Of a stretch of DNA of 64,000 nt, positions 36,704-45,040 are shown piece after piece. This DNA comes from Pseudomonadota bacterium (GTDB taxonomy: Bacteria; Pseudomonadota; Alphaproteobacteria; Reyranellales; Reyranellaceae), in contig JAFEBU010000025.1 in assembly GCA_018242505.1 (NCBI GenBank), positions 16,238 to 80,237 on the forward strand, given 5' to 3'. Positions within the stretch are counted from its first letter, which is position 1. Each line of letters starts with the position of its first letter. A program made the position numbers and the translations under genes. The notes below the pieces were generated by a model. It ran no database searches. It was not told the DNA's origin and was given only the letters and a program-made list of their open reading frames with translations.

Positions 36704-36749
36704 TGGATTCCGTTCATCGATATTCCGCATGGATTCTGTTCATCGATAT
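36704..36749. repeat. Two direct 20-bp repeats after receptor 2
   Basis: TGGATTCCGTTCATCGATAT (36704-36723) and TGGATTCTGTTCATCGATAT (36730-36749) differ at one base and are 6 bases apart. They lie between the receptor stop and the decayed PepSY gene. A local duplication or a paired binding site. Confidence 0.7.
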
Positions 36750-36825
36750 ATCGTCGCGCCGGCAATGATGAGATTGGCGTCGGGCCGCCTCCGGCGCGGG
36801 CTGCGGCATCTGTAAGCGGCGCACC

Positions 36826-37120
36826 GTGCGGTTGCGTGCAGCGCTTGTGGTGGTCCACCGGACAGTTGGGTTGGCGACAGTGGGCTTTCTGACTGTCGCC
36901 GGCCTGTCCGGCAGTCCTGCCGCATTCGCCCCTGAAATTAACCATCCCACATTGAATTCTGGCACTTTCAGATACCGGATACGTCCGCGTTGCCGCTGCA
37001 AACCTTTATTGGCCGGTTCAGGGCGACAGCGCCGACCGTGCCGGCGATCTCCTTGCCCGGCACGGTCGGCGCTGGCGGCGCAGCCTTTCGATATCAGGAT
37101 ACCGACACGGACTCAGTTCG
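36826..37120 (+). pseudogene. Remnant of a PepSY-associated membrane protein gene
   Basis: From GTG 36826 the frame reads VRLRAALVVVHRTVGLATVG then FLTVAGLSGS and AAFAPEIN, the standard N terminus and first helix of PepSY-TM proteins. It loses homology near 36960. Homology resumes in another frame at about 36987 as PLPLQTFIGRFRATAPT and GGAAFRYQDTDTDS, then ends near 37110. At most a fifth of the gene remains, with at least one frameshift. Its position after receptor 2 mirrors the intact PepSY gene in cassette 1. An 18-bp inverted repeat lies inside it. Confidence 0.8.
37027..37074. repeat. Perfect 18-bp inverted repeat inside the PepSY remnant
   Basis: Arms at 37027-37044 and 37057-37074 are exact reverse complements (outer bases CAGCGCC and GGCGCTG, inner CCGG), separated by 12 bases. 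No T-run follows on either strand, so it is not a standard intrinsic terminator, though it sits between convergent genes. Confidence 0.85.
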
Positions 37121-37147
37121 GCTGCATTGGTCTGCTCTCCGCAACCG

Positions 37148-37840
37148 TCAGATGTCGCCGATCATCTGCGCGTAGGTTATGTAGAAATCGCGCTGGTTAC
37201 GAATGCTTTCACGTCGCAACCGTTCGGCTTCGCACGCATTGCCGGCGCGCATCGCCTGCACGACCCCGCGCAGTTCCTGCCAAGCTGCCTGCAGACGACC
37301 GGGCAGCAATGCCAGGCGGCGATTGACGTACTTACTGCGGTCATCGATCCCGCGCAGCGTTTCGCGCAGACGCCGACTGGCGCAGGCCTCGCGCGTACGC
37401 ACATAGAACGGCTCGAGATGGCCGAGATAGGCACCCCAGTCGCCTCGCTTTACCGCCAGCCGCATAGGTCCATCGATCAGGTCGATTAAATCTTGCCAGT
37501 CGGTGGGCGCGCTGTTCTCGGTCGCGAGCCGGATGCACAACGCGTCGAGCACCTCCCGGATCACCAGGATCTCCTTGATGTCCTCGAACCCCAAGCCAAC
37601 CACGATTGCGCTGCGATTAGGGGGGCGCTCGACTAGCCCGCGCTGCTGCAGGGCTGTCAGGACCTCGCGGGCCGTGGTCCGTACAACACCGAACTCGTCG
37701 CAGATTTCCTGCTCTATCAACCGACTGCCGGGCGCCAAGACGCGATCGGTGATGCGTTGCGACAGGACCTCGACGATTGCGCCCAGCTTGTGGCGCGCCA
37801 GTCCCTTGGCCGGTTTCGACGGCCTTCGCTTCTTTGCCAT
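37148..37840 (-). CDS. GntR-family (FCD) regulator of the tctC-hpcH-hyuAB operon
   Basis: Regulator of 230 residues. HTH: LGAIVEVLSQRITDRVLAPGSRLI, EICDEFGVVRTTAREVLTAL and QQRGLVERPPNRSAIVVG. FCD domain: DIKEILVIREVLDALCIRLA and WGAYLGHLEPFYVRTREACAS. ATG 37840 (MAKKRRPSKPAKG) is chosen over 37879, which would run into the operator. It is divergent from the tctC-hpcH-hyuA-hyuB operon with ACAAG/CTTGT repeats between, so it likely controls that operon. Confidence 0.87.
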   Translation of the reverse strand: MAKKRRPSKPAKGLARHKLGAIVEVLSQRITDRVLAPGSRLIEQEICDEFGVVRTTAREVLTALQQRGLVERPPNRSAIVVGLGFEDIKEILVIREVLDALCIRLATENSAPTDWQDLIDLIDGPMRLAVKRGDWGAYLGHLEPFYVRTREACASRRLRETLRGIDDRSKYVNRRLALLPGRLQAAWQELRGVVQAMRAGNACEAERLRRESIRNQRDFYITYAQMIGDI

Positions 37841-37869
37841 AAAGCTGATCCATTCCTCAAAAGGAAAAA

Positions 37870-37893
37870 CTTGTAACAAGATTGTTCCTTGTT
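37870..37893. promoter_or_regulatory. CTTGT/ACAAG repeats, probable GntR operator
   Basis: CTTGT-A-ACAAG (37870-37880) is a perfect 11-base palindrome, and AACAAG-N7-CTTGTT (37875-37893) overlaps it. The cluster lies between the GntR start (37840) and the tctC start (37933). TTGT-N-ACAA cores are common in FCD-type GntR operators. Confidence 0.5.
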
Positions 37894-37932
37894 TACGAGT
37901 CCTTCGGAGAACCTCGAACAGGGGAGGGCCGG

Positions 37933-38913
37933 ATGCGGGGGGTGTACATTTGGGTATGGGCTGGGCTGTGCATCGTCTTGTGTGGGAGTGCGGCGGCGCA
38001 GGCCCCGGCTCCCTATCCAGCCAAGCAGATCTTCATCACCATGCCCGGCGCGCCGGGGGGCTCATACGATATCATCACCCGGCTGATCATGGCCAAGCTC
38101 GGTGAGCGCGCCGGCCAGCCGGTGGTAATCAACAACGTGCCGGGCGCCGGTGGCATCATCGCCCTGTCGAAAGGCGCCAAGGCCGAGCCCGACGGCTATC
38201 ACCTGACCGTCGGTTATGTCGGCGCGCTGGCGGCAAGCCCGTGGCTGCACGAGATCGACTACGACCCGGTGAAGGACTTCGATCCGGTCATCGAGTTCGG
38301 CGCGATCAGCTGCGTCGCCGCTGTCCCCGCCGCGTCGCCGATCAAGTCGTTCGCCGAGCTGATCGCAACGGCGAAGGCCAAGCCGGGTAAGCTCAACTTC
38401 GCGTCGGGTGGCATCGGTACCTGCGGCCATATCGGCGGCGAGCTGCTGCGCTCGATGGCCGGCATCGACATCATGCATATCCCCTATTCGGGAGCCGCCC
38501 CAGCGTCGATCGCCCTGCTTGCCGGCCAAGTCGACTTCGCCTTCGAGGGCGTGCCCACAGCGATCCAGAACATCCGAGCGGGCAAGCTGCGCGCTCTGGC
38601 GATGAGCGGCGACAAGCGCTCGGCGCTGCTGCCCGATGTGCCGACAGTGGCTGAACTCGGATTCCCGCATTTCAACGTGTTGGGCTGGACCGGACTGCTG
38701 GCGCCCGCCAAGACGCCACCCGAGGCTATTCAGTGGCTCAATCGCAACATCAACGAGATCCTGGCGCGGCCGGACATCAAGGAGGCGATGGCCAATCAGG
38801 GTGTCGACATCATCGGCGGCTCGCCCGAGGCGTTCAGAACGGTCATCAAGTCCGAGCTCGCGACCTACGGCAAGATTCTCAAGGCGTCCGGCATTCAGAC
38901 GAGCAAACCATGA
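37933..38913 (+). CDS. Tripartite tricarboxylate transporter-type binding protein (TctC/Bug)
   Basis: Periplasmic binding protein of 326 residues with signal peptide YIWVWAGLCIVLCGSAAAQA. Landmarks: YPAKQIFITMPGAPGGSYDII near the mature N terminus, VVINNVPGAGGIIALSKGAKA, FDPVIEFGAIS, LNFASGGIGTCGHIGGELL, VDFAFEGVPTAIQNI and GWTGLLAPAKTPPEAI. Bug proteins bind small carboxylates, often without adjacent TctAB membrane genes, as here. ATG 37933 follows the GGGGAGGG ribosome site. Its stop overlaps the aldolase start (ATGA), so it is the first gene of a coupled four-gene operon. Confidence 0.92.
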   Translation: MRGVYIWVWAGLCIVLCGSAAAQAPAPYPAKQIFITMPGAPGGSYDIITRLIMAKLGERAGQPVVINNVPGAGGIIALSKGAKAEPDGYHLTVGYVGALAASPWLHEIDYDPVKDFDPVIEFGAISCVAAVPAASPIKSFAELIATAKAKPGKLNFASGGIGTCGHIGGELLRSMAGIDIMHIPYSGAAPASIALLAGQVDFAFEGVPTAIQNIRAGKLRALAMSGDKRSALLPDVPTVAELGFPHFNVLGWTGLLAPAKTPPEAIQWLNRNINEILARPDIKEAMANQGVDIIGGSPEAFRTVIKSELATYGKILKASGIQTSKP

Positions 38914-39695
38914 AGCGCGACGTCTCCTTCCTCCGTGAGCGCCTGGCGGGCGGCGGCACCGTCACCGGCATGCAGTGCTTTTCCGCCAGCCCGGTGATCG
39001 TCGAGGCGATGGGGACGAGCGGGCTCGACTTCACCATCATCGACATGGAGCACTGCCCGACCGGACTCGAGGCACTGGCGCACCTGTTGCGAGCGGCGGA
39101 TTCGGCGAACGTGTTGCCGCTGGTGCGCGTGCCCGAGGTCGACCGCACGATCATCGGCCGCAGCCTCGACCTCGGGAGTGCCGGCATCGTGATCCCACGC
39201 GCCAGCCCGGCGCGCTGCCGTGAGGCGCTCCGCTGGTCGCGCTACGCGCCGCAGGGTGAGCGCGGCGCCTGTCCCGTCGTGCGCGGCGCAGGCTACCTGC
39301 CGACCGACTGGGTGTCGCACGAGCGCAACGCCAACGCCTCGACCCTGATGGTGCCGCTGATCGAGGACCTGGCGGCAGTGGAGCAGTGCGATGAAATCCT
39401 CGGCCTCGACGGAGTCGAGATCGTATTCGTGGGACCTTTTGATCTCGCCGTGTCGCAGGGCCTGTCCGGCGCGGACTATCGGCATCCGATGCTGCGTGGT
39501 CAGCTCGACAAAGTCGTGATGGCGGCGCGGGCGCGCAGCAAGCATGTGATGACCACGGTCGGCGCCACGATCGACCTTGGCTACGCCAGGACCTTGCTCG
39601 ATGCCGGCGTGCGCCTGCTGAGCTTCAGCGCTGACATTGCCGTCTTCATCGGCGCCTGCCGGCGGATCGCGGCGCTGCCGGAAGCGGCGGCATGA
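38910..39695 (+). CDS. HpcH/HpaI-family aldolase/citrate-lyase-type enzyme
   Basis: A 261-residue metal-dependent class II pyruvate-type aldolase of the HpcH/HpaI family, which cleaves 2-keto-3-deoxy or 4-hydroxy-2-oxo acids. Landmarks: GLDFTIIDMEHCPTGLEAL, VRVPEVDRTIIGRSLDLGSAG, IVIPRASPARCREAL, MVPLIEDLAAVEQCDEIL and DGVEIVFVGPFDLAVSQGL; the metal-ligand Glu (IED) and Asp (GPFDLA) are present. It overlaps tctC by ATGA at the 5' end and hyuA by ATGA at the 3' end, so all are co-translated. Its product would fit an operon that opens a cyclic substrate and then cleaves a keto acid (inference). Confidence 0.9.
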   Translation: MKRDVSFLRERLAGGGTVTGMQCFSASPVIVEAMGTSGLDFTIIDMEHCPTGLEALAHLLRAADSANVLPLVRVPEVDRTIIGRSLDLGSAGIVIPRASPARCREALRWSRYAPQGERGACPVVRGAGYLPTDWVSHERNANASTLMVPLIEDLAAVEQCDEILGLDGVEIVFVGPFDLAVSQGLSGADYRHPMLRGQLDKVVMAARARSKHVMTTVGATIDLGYARTLLDAGVRLLSFSADIAVFIGACRRIAALPEAAA

Positions 39696-41758
39696 GCGCG
39701 GGCTGCGTCGTCGCCATCGACGTCGGTGGCACCTTTACCGACCTGGTCGCCTACCTGCCGTCCGAGAAGCGTTCGCTGTCGACGAAGAGCCTTACGACCT
39801 ATGACGACTTCGGCCGTGGGATCTTCGACTGCATCCGCAAGCTCGCATTGTCGTTGGAGCAAATCGGGTTGATCAAGCACGGCACCACGCTGGTCATCAA
39901 TTCACTGATCCAGCGCAAGGGCGCGAAGACCGCGCTGCTGACCACGCGCGGTTTTCGCGATGCGCTGGAGATCGGCCGCGGCAACCGGCCCCTGCCTTTC
40001 GACCTCGGCTACCGCCGCCATCCGCCGCTGATCGAGCGCAAGCTGCGCTTCGAGCTCGGCGAGCGCATCGACGCCAAGGGCGAGGTGCTGCGGCCTGTCG
40101 ACGAAACCGAAGTGATGGCGATGGCTGGCCAGTTCCAGGCCGCCGGCATCGAGGCGATAGCGATTTCCTTCCTCAATGCCTATGCCAATCCGGCCAGCGA
40201 GCGCCGCGCTGCCGAGCTGCTCCGCTATGCACTGCCCGACGTCTACGTCACCACCGGCACCGAGCTGTCCGCCGAGTGGCACGAATACGAACGCACGGCG
40301 ACGGCTGCGGCGAACGCCTATGTCGGGCCGCTGATCACCCAGTATCTCGGCCGCCTGCGGACCGAGTTCCAGCGCGGTGGTTGCCGCGGTCCGCTGATGA
40401 TGATGGGTTCCAATGGCGGCGTGCTGACGGCCGAAGGAGCGACACGCGCGCCGCTGATGCTGGTGGAGTCGGGCCCGATCGGCGGTTGCATCGGCGTCGG
40501 CCATCTCGCAGCGGCGCTGGGCTTCGATCAGGCGATCGCCTTCGACATGGGCGGCACGACGGCCAAGTGCGCCGTGACCGAGAACAATGTCTTCGCCTTC
40601 CAGTCGACCTACTTCATCGGCGGTTACGAGCATGGTTTTCCGGTCCGTGCTCCGGTGATCGATATCGTCGAGGTCGGCGCCGGGGGCGGTTCGATCGGAT
40701 GGATCGATCCACAGAAGCGCCTACATGTCGGCCCGCAGAGCGCCGGGTCGACGCCGGGCCCGGTCTGCTACGGTCGCGGCGGTGAGGAACCGACCATCAC
40801 CGACGCCAACCTGCTGCTTGGACGCCTCGATCCGGTGCGCTTTTTGGGGGGCGAGATGCCGCTTGACGTGCGGGCCGCGCAGCGTGCGATGGCAAGCCGG
40901 CTGGCCGGACCGCTGGGCTACGACGGGCCAGACTCTATCGAGCAGCTTGCCTCCGGACTGGTGCGGATCGCTGTCACCACCATGGCCGGCGCGATCCGCG
41001 ACGTCACGATCCGACGCGGCAAGGACAGCCGCGACTTCGTGCTGATCGCCTACGGCGGCGGCGGCCCGCTGCATGCCGTCGAGCTGGCACGCGAGCTCGA
41101 TATCCGGCGCATCGTTATCCCGCCCGATCCCGGCATCTTCTCCGCCGCCGGCATGCTGATGGCCGACCTGCGCAGCGACCGTGCAGCGACCTATCTCGCG
41201 CCGCTCGGCGCGGCTTCGGTCGTGACGGCTTCAGTACGCTGCCGCGACCTGGAGCGGGAGATCGCCGCCCAGCTCGCCAAGGACGTCGATGTCGCCGGCT
41301 ATACCGCCGAGTGGCGCGGCGAGCTGCGCTATGTCGGCCAGCACCAGAGCCTGAGCGTGGTGTTCCACGACGGCGACAGCGTCGAGACGATCCGTGCGGC
41401 CTTCGTGCGCGCCTATGTGGCCAGCTTCGGTCACGAGCATCCCAAGTCGGGAATCGAGTTTGTCGGGGTGCGGGTCAACGTCACCGTCGGCATGGAACGC
41501 GCCGCTTTCGCGGAATTGTCGGCCGATGGTGCGCCGAAAGCCACGGGCGCGCGCGACGTATACTCGACGGTGGCGCGCCGGCATGTCGTCGCGGCGACCT
41601 GGCAGCGCGCGGAACTGCGCGCCGGGCTGGAGATCGCCGGGCCGGCGCTGGTCGAGGAGTTCGGCTCGACCACTTTCCTCGATATCGGAGACCGCCTGAC
41701 GGTGGGCCGGCTGGGCGAGCTGCAGATCGATTGCGCCTTGAACGGGAGCACGGCATGA
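39692..41758 (+). CDS. Hydantoinase/oxoprolinase A subunit (HyuA)
   Basis: A 688-residue HyuA protein. The N-terminal phosphate loop of the actin-like fold is AIDVGGTFTDLVAY; GTTLVINSLIQRKGAKTALLTT and EIGRGNRP follow. The central Hydantoinase_A domain shows GSNGGVLTAEGA, ESGPIGGCIGVGHLA, AFDMGGTTAKCAV and DIVEVGAGGGSIGWID. The C-terminal part ends with VGVRVNVTVGMERAA and EIAGPALVEEFGSTTFL. It pairs with the downstream HyuB (ATGA overlap at 41755-41758). Such pairs hydrolyse ATP to open hydantoins or 5-oxoproline, or carboxylate ketones; which applies here is unknown. Confidence 0.92.
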   Translation: MSAGCVVAIDVGGTFTDLVAYLPSEKRSLSTKSLTTYDDFGRGIFDCIRKLALSLEQIGLIKHGTTLVINSLIQRKGAKTALLTTRGFRDALEIGRGNRPLPFDLGYRRHPPLIERKLRFELGERIDAKGEVLRPVDETEVMAMAGQFQAAGIEAIAISFLNAYANPASERRAAELLRYALPDVYVTTGTELSAEWHEYERTATAAANAYVGPLITQYLGRLRTEFQRGGCRGPLMMMGSNGGVLTAEGATRAPLMLVESGPIGGCIGVGHLAAALGFDQAIAFDMGGTTAKCAVTENNVFAFQSTYFIGGYEHGFPVRAPVIDIVEVGAGGGSIGWIDPQKRLHVGPQSAGSTPGPVCYGRGGEEPTITDANLLLGRLDPVRFLGGEMPLDVRAAQRAMASRLAGPLGYDGPDSIEQLASGLVRIAVTTMAGAIRDVTIRRGKDSRDFVLIAYGGGGPLHAVELARELDIRRIVIPPDPGIFSAAGMLMADLRSDRAATYLAPLGAASVVTASVRCRDLEREIAAQLAKDVDVAGYTAEWRGELRYVGQHQSLSVVFHDGDSVETIRAAFVRAYVASFGHEHPKSGIEFVGVRVNVTVGMERAAFAELSADGAPKATGARDVYSTVARRHVVAATWQRAELRAGLEIAGPALVEEFGSTTFLDIGDRLTVGRLGELQIDCALNGSTA

Positions 41759-43452
41759 GGGACGGTGAGAGTGCGACGATCGATCCGGTCACGGTCGAGA
41801 TCATCCGTTGTGGCCTGTTGGCGATCACCAACGAGATCGACGCCAACATTTGCCGCAGCGCCTACAGCCCGATCGTGGCGGAATACAAGGACTACGCCGT
41901 CGGCATCCTCGATCCGGCGGGCAACCTGATCTGCCAGTGCACCGGCGGCATCCCGATCTTCGTCGCCGACATCCTCGGCATCGCCGTCAAGGACGGCCTT
42001 GCGATCTACGGTGAGGACTCCTGGACACCGGGCGATATCGTCATCACCAACCATGCCGGCACGATCGGCCAGCATCTCAACAACGTAGTGATGTATTCGC
42101 CGGTTTTCGCCGGCAATGAACGCGGCCGCCCGATCGCGTTCGTCGCCGTCGTCATGCACTGGATGGATATTGGCGGCTGGGCGATCGGCTCGGTGTCGAA
42201 CAACGCCTCGGACATCTTCCAGGAGGGCATCCAGTTCCGCACCGTCAAGCTCTATGCCGGCGGGCAGCGCCAGGACGAGATGTTCCGCATCATAGAATAC
42301 AACACGCGCTTCCCGGAGATGGTGCTGGGCGACGTCGAATCGCAAATCGCCGGCTGCAAGCGTGGCTGCAAGCGGGTCGGCCAGCTGGTGGCGCGCTACG
42401 GCCTCGAGACCTTCAACACGGTCGTGCAGACCATCTGGCGCCAGTCGGAAGAAGCGATCCGTGCCGCCATCCGCGCCGTGCCCGACGGTGAGTACCTCAG
42501 CTCGACTTTCCTCGACGACGACGGCATCACGCCGGGCAAGGCCCTGCCGGTACACATCAAGGTGATCGTCGCGGGCGAGGACTTCACCGTCGATCTGTCG
42601 AGGCTGCCACCGCAGGTCCTGGCGCCAATCAATTCGGGTGCGCATGGCGGGGGGCATACCTGTGCGCGCATCGCCTTCAAGTATCTGTTCGCAGCCAACG
42701 AGCCCGTGCAGGAGGCGAGCTTCCGGCCGCTGCATGTGATCCTGCCCGAAGGCACGATCCTGAGCGCCGGTCCGACGGCTGCGATGGGTCGCTTCAACCT
42801 GCCGCTGCCCAGTGTGATCGACGGCATCGTCCGGGCGCTCGAGAGCGCAATCCCCGAACGCGTCGCTGGTGGCCATTACGGCACCTTCTCGTCAGTACAG
42901 TTTCATGGCCGTGATCCCGTGACCGGGCGCTTCTTCCAGTGTCTCGATGCGGGCCATGGCGGCTGGGGCGCGGTGGCCACTGCCGACGGCAGCGGACCGT
43001 TCCGCACCATGGCGCACGGCAATACGCGCACCATTCCGTCCGAAGTGCAGGAGGCAATGTTCCCGCTCCTGATCGAGGAGTACGGTCTGCGCCCCGATTC
43101 GGGCGGGCCTGGTGAGCATCGCGGCGGCCTGGGCACGCGCAAGCGCTACCGGATGCGGGCATCGATGAGCTTGCTCACAGCCTTCGAGCGGCTGAACGAT
43201 CCGCCCTGGGGAGTCTGCGGTGGCAAGCCGGCGCAGTCGGGTAATGTGATCGTCATGCATGCCGGAAAGGATCCGGAGGCGATGCCCAAGGGCGAGTGCG
43301 AACTCGCAGCGGGCGATGAGGTGCTGGTGCTAACCGGCGGCGGCGGAGGCTACGGCGATCCGGAGCATCGCAGCGCCGCTGCGTTGCGCGAGGATCTCGA
43401 GCAGGGCTACGTGACGGAGGATGGCGCGGTGCGAGACTACGGCTGCCGCTAG
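41755..43452 (+). CDS. Hydantoinase/oxoprolinase B subunit (HyuB)
   Basis: A 565-residue HyuB protein, complete. It begins DPVTVEIIRCGLLAITNEIDA with ICRSAYSPIVAEYKDYAVGI, continues PGDIVITNHAGTIGQHLNNV, GALPVHIKV-like and APINSGAHGGGHTCARIAF stretches, and ends with DSGGPGEHRGGLGTRKRY and the glycine-rich LTGGGGGYGDPEHRS. Fourth gene of the coupled tctC-hpcH-hyuA-hyuB operon. It differs clearly from the HyuB at 2-1543, so the window has two separate hydantoinase-type systems. Confidence 0.92.
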   Translation: MRDGESATIDPVTVEIIRCGLLAITNEIDANICRSAYSPIVAEYKDYAVGILDPAGNLICQCTGGIPIFVADILGIAVKDGLAIYGEDSWTPGDIVITNHAGTIGQHLNNVVMYSPVFAGNERGRPIAFVAVVMHWMDIGGWAIGSVSNNASDIFQEGIQFRTVKLYAGGQRQDEMFRIIEYNTRFPEMVLGDVESQIAGCKRGCKRVGQLVARYGLETFNTVVQTIWRQSEEAIRAAIRAVPDGEYLSSTFLDDDGITPGKALPVHIKVIVAGEDFTVDLSRLPPQVLAPINSGAHGGGHTCARIAFKYLFAANEPVQEASFRPLHVILPEGTILSAGPTAAMGRFNLPLPSVIDGIVRALESAIPERVAGGHYGTFSSVQFHGRDPVTGRFFQCLDAGHGGWGAVATADGSGPFRTMAHGNTRTIPSEVQEAMFPLLIEEYGLRPDSGGPGEHRGGLGTRKRYRMRASMSLLTAFERLNDPPWGVCGGKPAQSGNVIVMHAGKDPEAMPKGECELAAGDEVLVLTGGGGGYGDPEHRSAAALREDLEQGYVTEDGAVRDYGCR

Positions 43453-43487
43453 CAGGGAGATTCATCTCGCGAGCGGGACAGAGCGAC

Positions 43488-44138
43488 TTACTGTTGCACA
43501 CCCCATTTCCGGATCTTCTTCAGTTCGATGTTCCGGAAGATGATGTTCTCCGCGAAGAAGCCGATCAGGTTTATGGAGACCGGACCCGCAAAGGCATTGG
43601 CGATCTGTAGTTCGTTCTTGTTCTCATAAATAAGCCAGGCCAGCCCGCCGGAGCCGGAGACAACGCCAAAGACAAGCTCCATCGCAATAAGTGTGCGGAT
43701 CTTCACCATGTAGCGTGGTCCCGTAAGGCGCATGGCTGCGCCCAACCATCCGCATCGTTTGGGGCACCGCCAAGAAGCCGACTGCGTGACAGGGCCACCG
43801 TCCACAGCATCGAGTGAATGAGCACAAAGACTGCGCTGCCTTTCACGCGATCCGAACCAGTCCAGCGGCAACAGCGCAATGGACGGCGAGGGATTGAGCA
43901 TCGATGTCAGAGTCGATGGATCGTTGCCGACGCGCGTCGTGATCGCAAGCATGGCCAACAGACCGGCCAGGACTATGGCAATGGCATAGCCGGCCAATAG
44001 CGACTTCAGGCTAAGACCAGGCGCGCGGACAGCTCTCCGTTCAGCAGGTCGCGTCGCAGCTCGTTGGCTGTGGGTCACGATTGGGCAGGGAATTCGTGCC
44101 CGATCACGCTCCCATTGAGACGATGACCGAGTTGACAA
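43488..44138 (-). pseudogene. Decayed SsuC/TauC-like ABC permease
   Basis: The frame is open but internally scrambled. Permease-like sequence, LSLKSLLAGYAIAIVLAGLL, RVGNDPSTLTSMLNPSPSIA and LLPL, is followed by DWFGSRERQRSLCAHSLDAV, which makes sense only in another frame (VLIHSMLWTVAL-like). Homology then returns as LTGPRYMVKIRTLIAMELVF, GVVSGSGGLAWLIYENKNEL and IELKKIRKWG, with part of the EAA-loop region missing. The first 45 residues are non-homologous and basic. Compensating frameshifts plus an internal deletion mean it is not functional. It belonged to the nitrate/sulfonate/taurine importer class; no ATPase or binding-protein partner is nearby. Confidence 0.75.
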
Positions 44139-44191
44139 GCATCGTCGGCCTTAGAATAATGATACTGTGATATCAAAAATGTGAGGCGAGG

Positions 44192-45013
44192 ATGCCAAAG
44201 CGACTCACTTCAGCTCAGGTCGATCAATATGCCCGCGATGGCTTCACCGGGCCCATACCCGTCCTCAGCACGGCCGAGGCGCGCTCGTTGCGAGACGAAC
44301 TCGAAGCCTACGAACGGTCGACCGGCAAGGTGATCGGCTTTCCCGAGAAGTCGAAGTCGTACTTACTCTTCGGCTGGGCCGACGCAATCGTTCACCATCC
44401 GAAGGTGCTGGATGCCGTCGAAGACGTCATCGGCCCCGACATCCTCGTTTATCATACGACGCTTTGGGTCAAGGAACCTCACGTCGAGATGTTCACGCTC
44501 TGGCATCAGGACGACGCCTATTTCTTCCTCGATCCGGCCGAACAGGTGACGGCCTGGGTCGCGCTGTCCGATGCGTCGGTGCTGGCGGGCTGCATGAGGA
44601 TGATCCCGGGCAGCCACAAGGAAGGGTTTGTCGAACACACCGATTCGCCCAGTCGCGGCAACATCATCCGCCGTGGCCGCGCCATTCATGATCGCTTCGC
44701 CGATACCGATGGTACGCTGGTGCCATTGCGCGCCGGCGAGATGTCCTTGCACAATACCCATACCATTCATTCGTCAGGCGCGAACGACAGTGACGATCGC
44801 CGGATCGGGCTCGGCGTCAGCTACATCCCGACGCGCGTCCGCTCTCGCACCGAGGCCCGCTCGAGCGCGCTCCTGGTGCGGGGCGTCGACGAATATCGGC
44901 ATTTCCATGCCGAGAAACGTCTGCAGAAACCGCTCTCGGAAGAAGCGCGTGCCGCACATGCACTGGCCTACGACTTTTATATGAAGTCGGCCCGGATTCC
45001 CGAGGGCGGGTAG
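44192..45013 (+). CDS. Phytanoyl-CoA dioxygenase-family Fe(II)/2-oxoglutarate enzyme
   Basis: A 273-residue PhyH-family oxygenase, which hydroxylates substrates using Fe(II) and 2-oxoglutarate. Likely iron ligands are H105 and D107 (WHQDDAYF) and H193 (THTIHSSGAN), with R203/R204 (SDDRR) positioned to hold 2-oxoglutarate. The motif CMRMIPGSHKEGF is also typical. ATG 44192 lies after GAGGCGAGG. It is a single gene, tail-to-tail with the TetR gene; its substrate is not indicated by context. Confidence 0.9.
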   Translation: MPKRLTSAQVDQYARDGFTGPIPVLSTAEARSLRDELEAYERSTGKVIGFPEKSKSYLLFGWADAIVHHPKVLDAVEDVIGPDILVYHTTLWVKEPHVEMFTLWHQDDAYFFLDPAEQVTAWVALSDASVLAGCMRMIPGSHKEGFVEHTDSPSRGNIIRRGRAIHDRFADTDGTLVPLRAGEMSLHNTHTIHSSGANDSDDRRIGLGVSYIPTRVRSRTEARSSALLVRGVDEYRHFHAEKRLQKPLSEEARAAHALAYDFYMKSARIPEGG

Positions 45014-45040
45014 GCCAACGTGAGCTTGGCCCAGCGGGAG

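Noticed and set aside
37027..37074. Intrinsic terminator
   Set aside because: The hairpin is perfect but no T-run follows on either strand.
41431..42876. Open frame of 481 codons on the minus strand
   Set aside because: It lies across hyuA and hyuB on the other strand and has no family resemblance.
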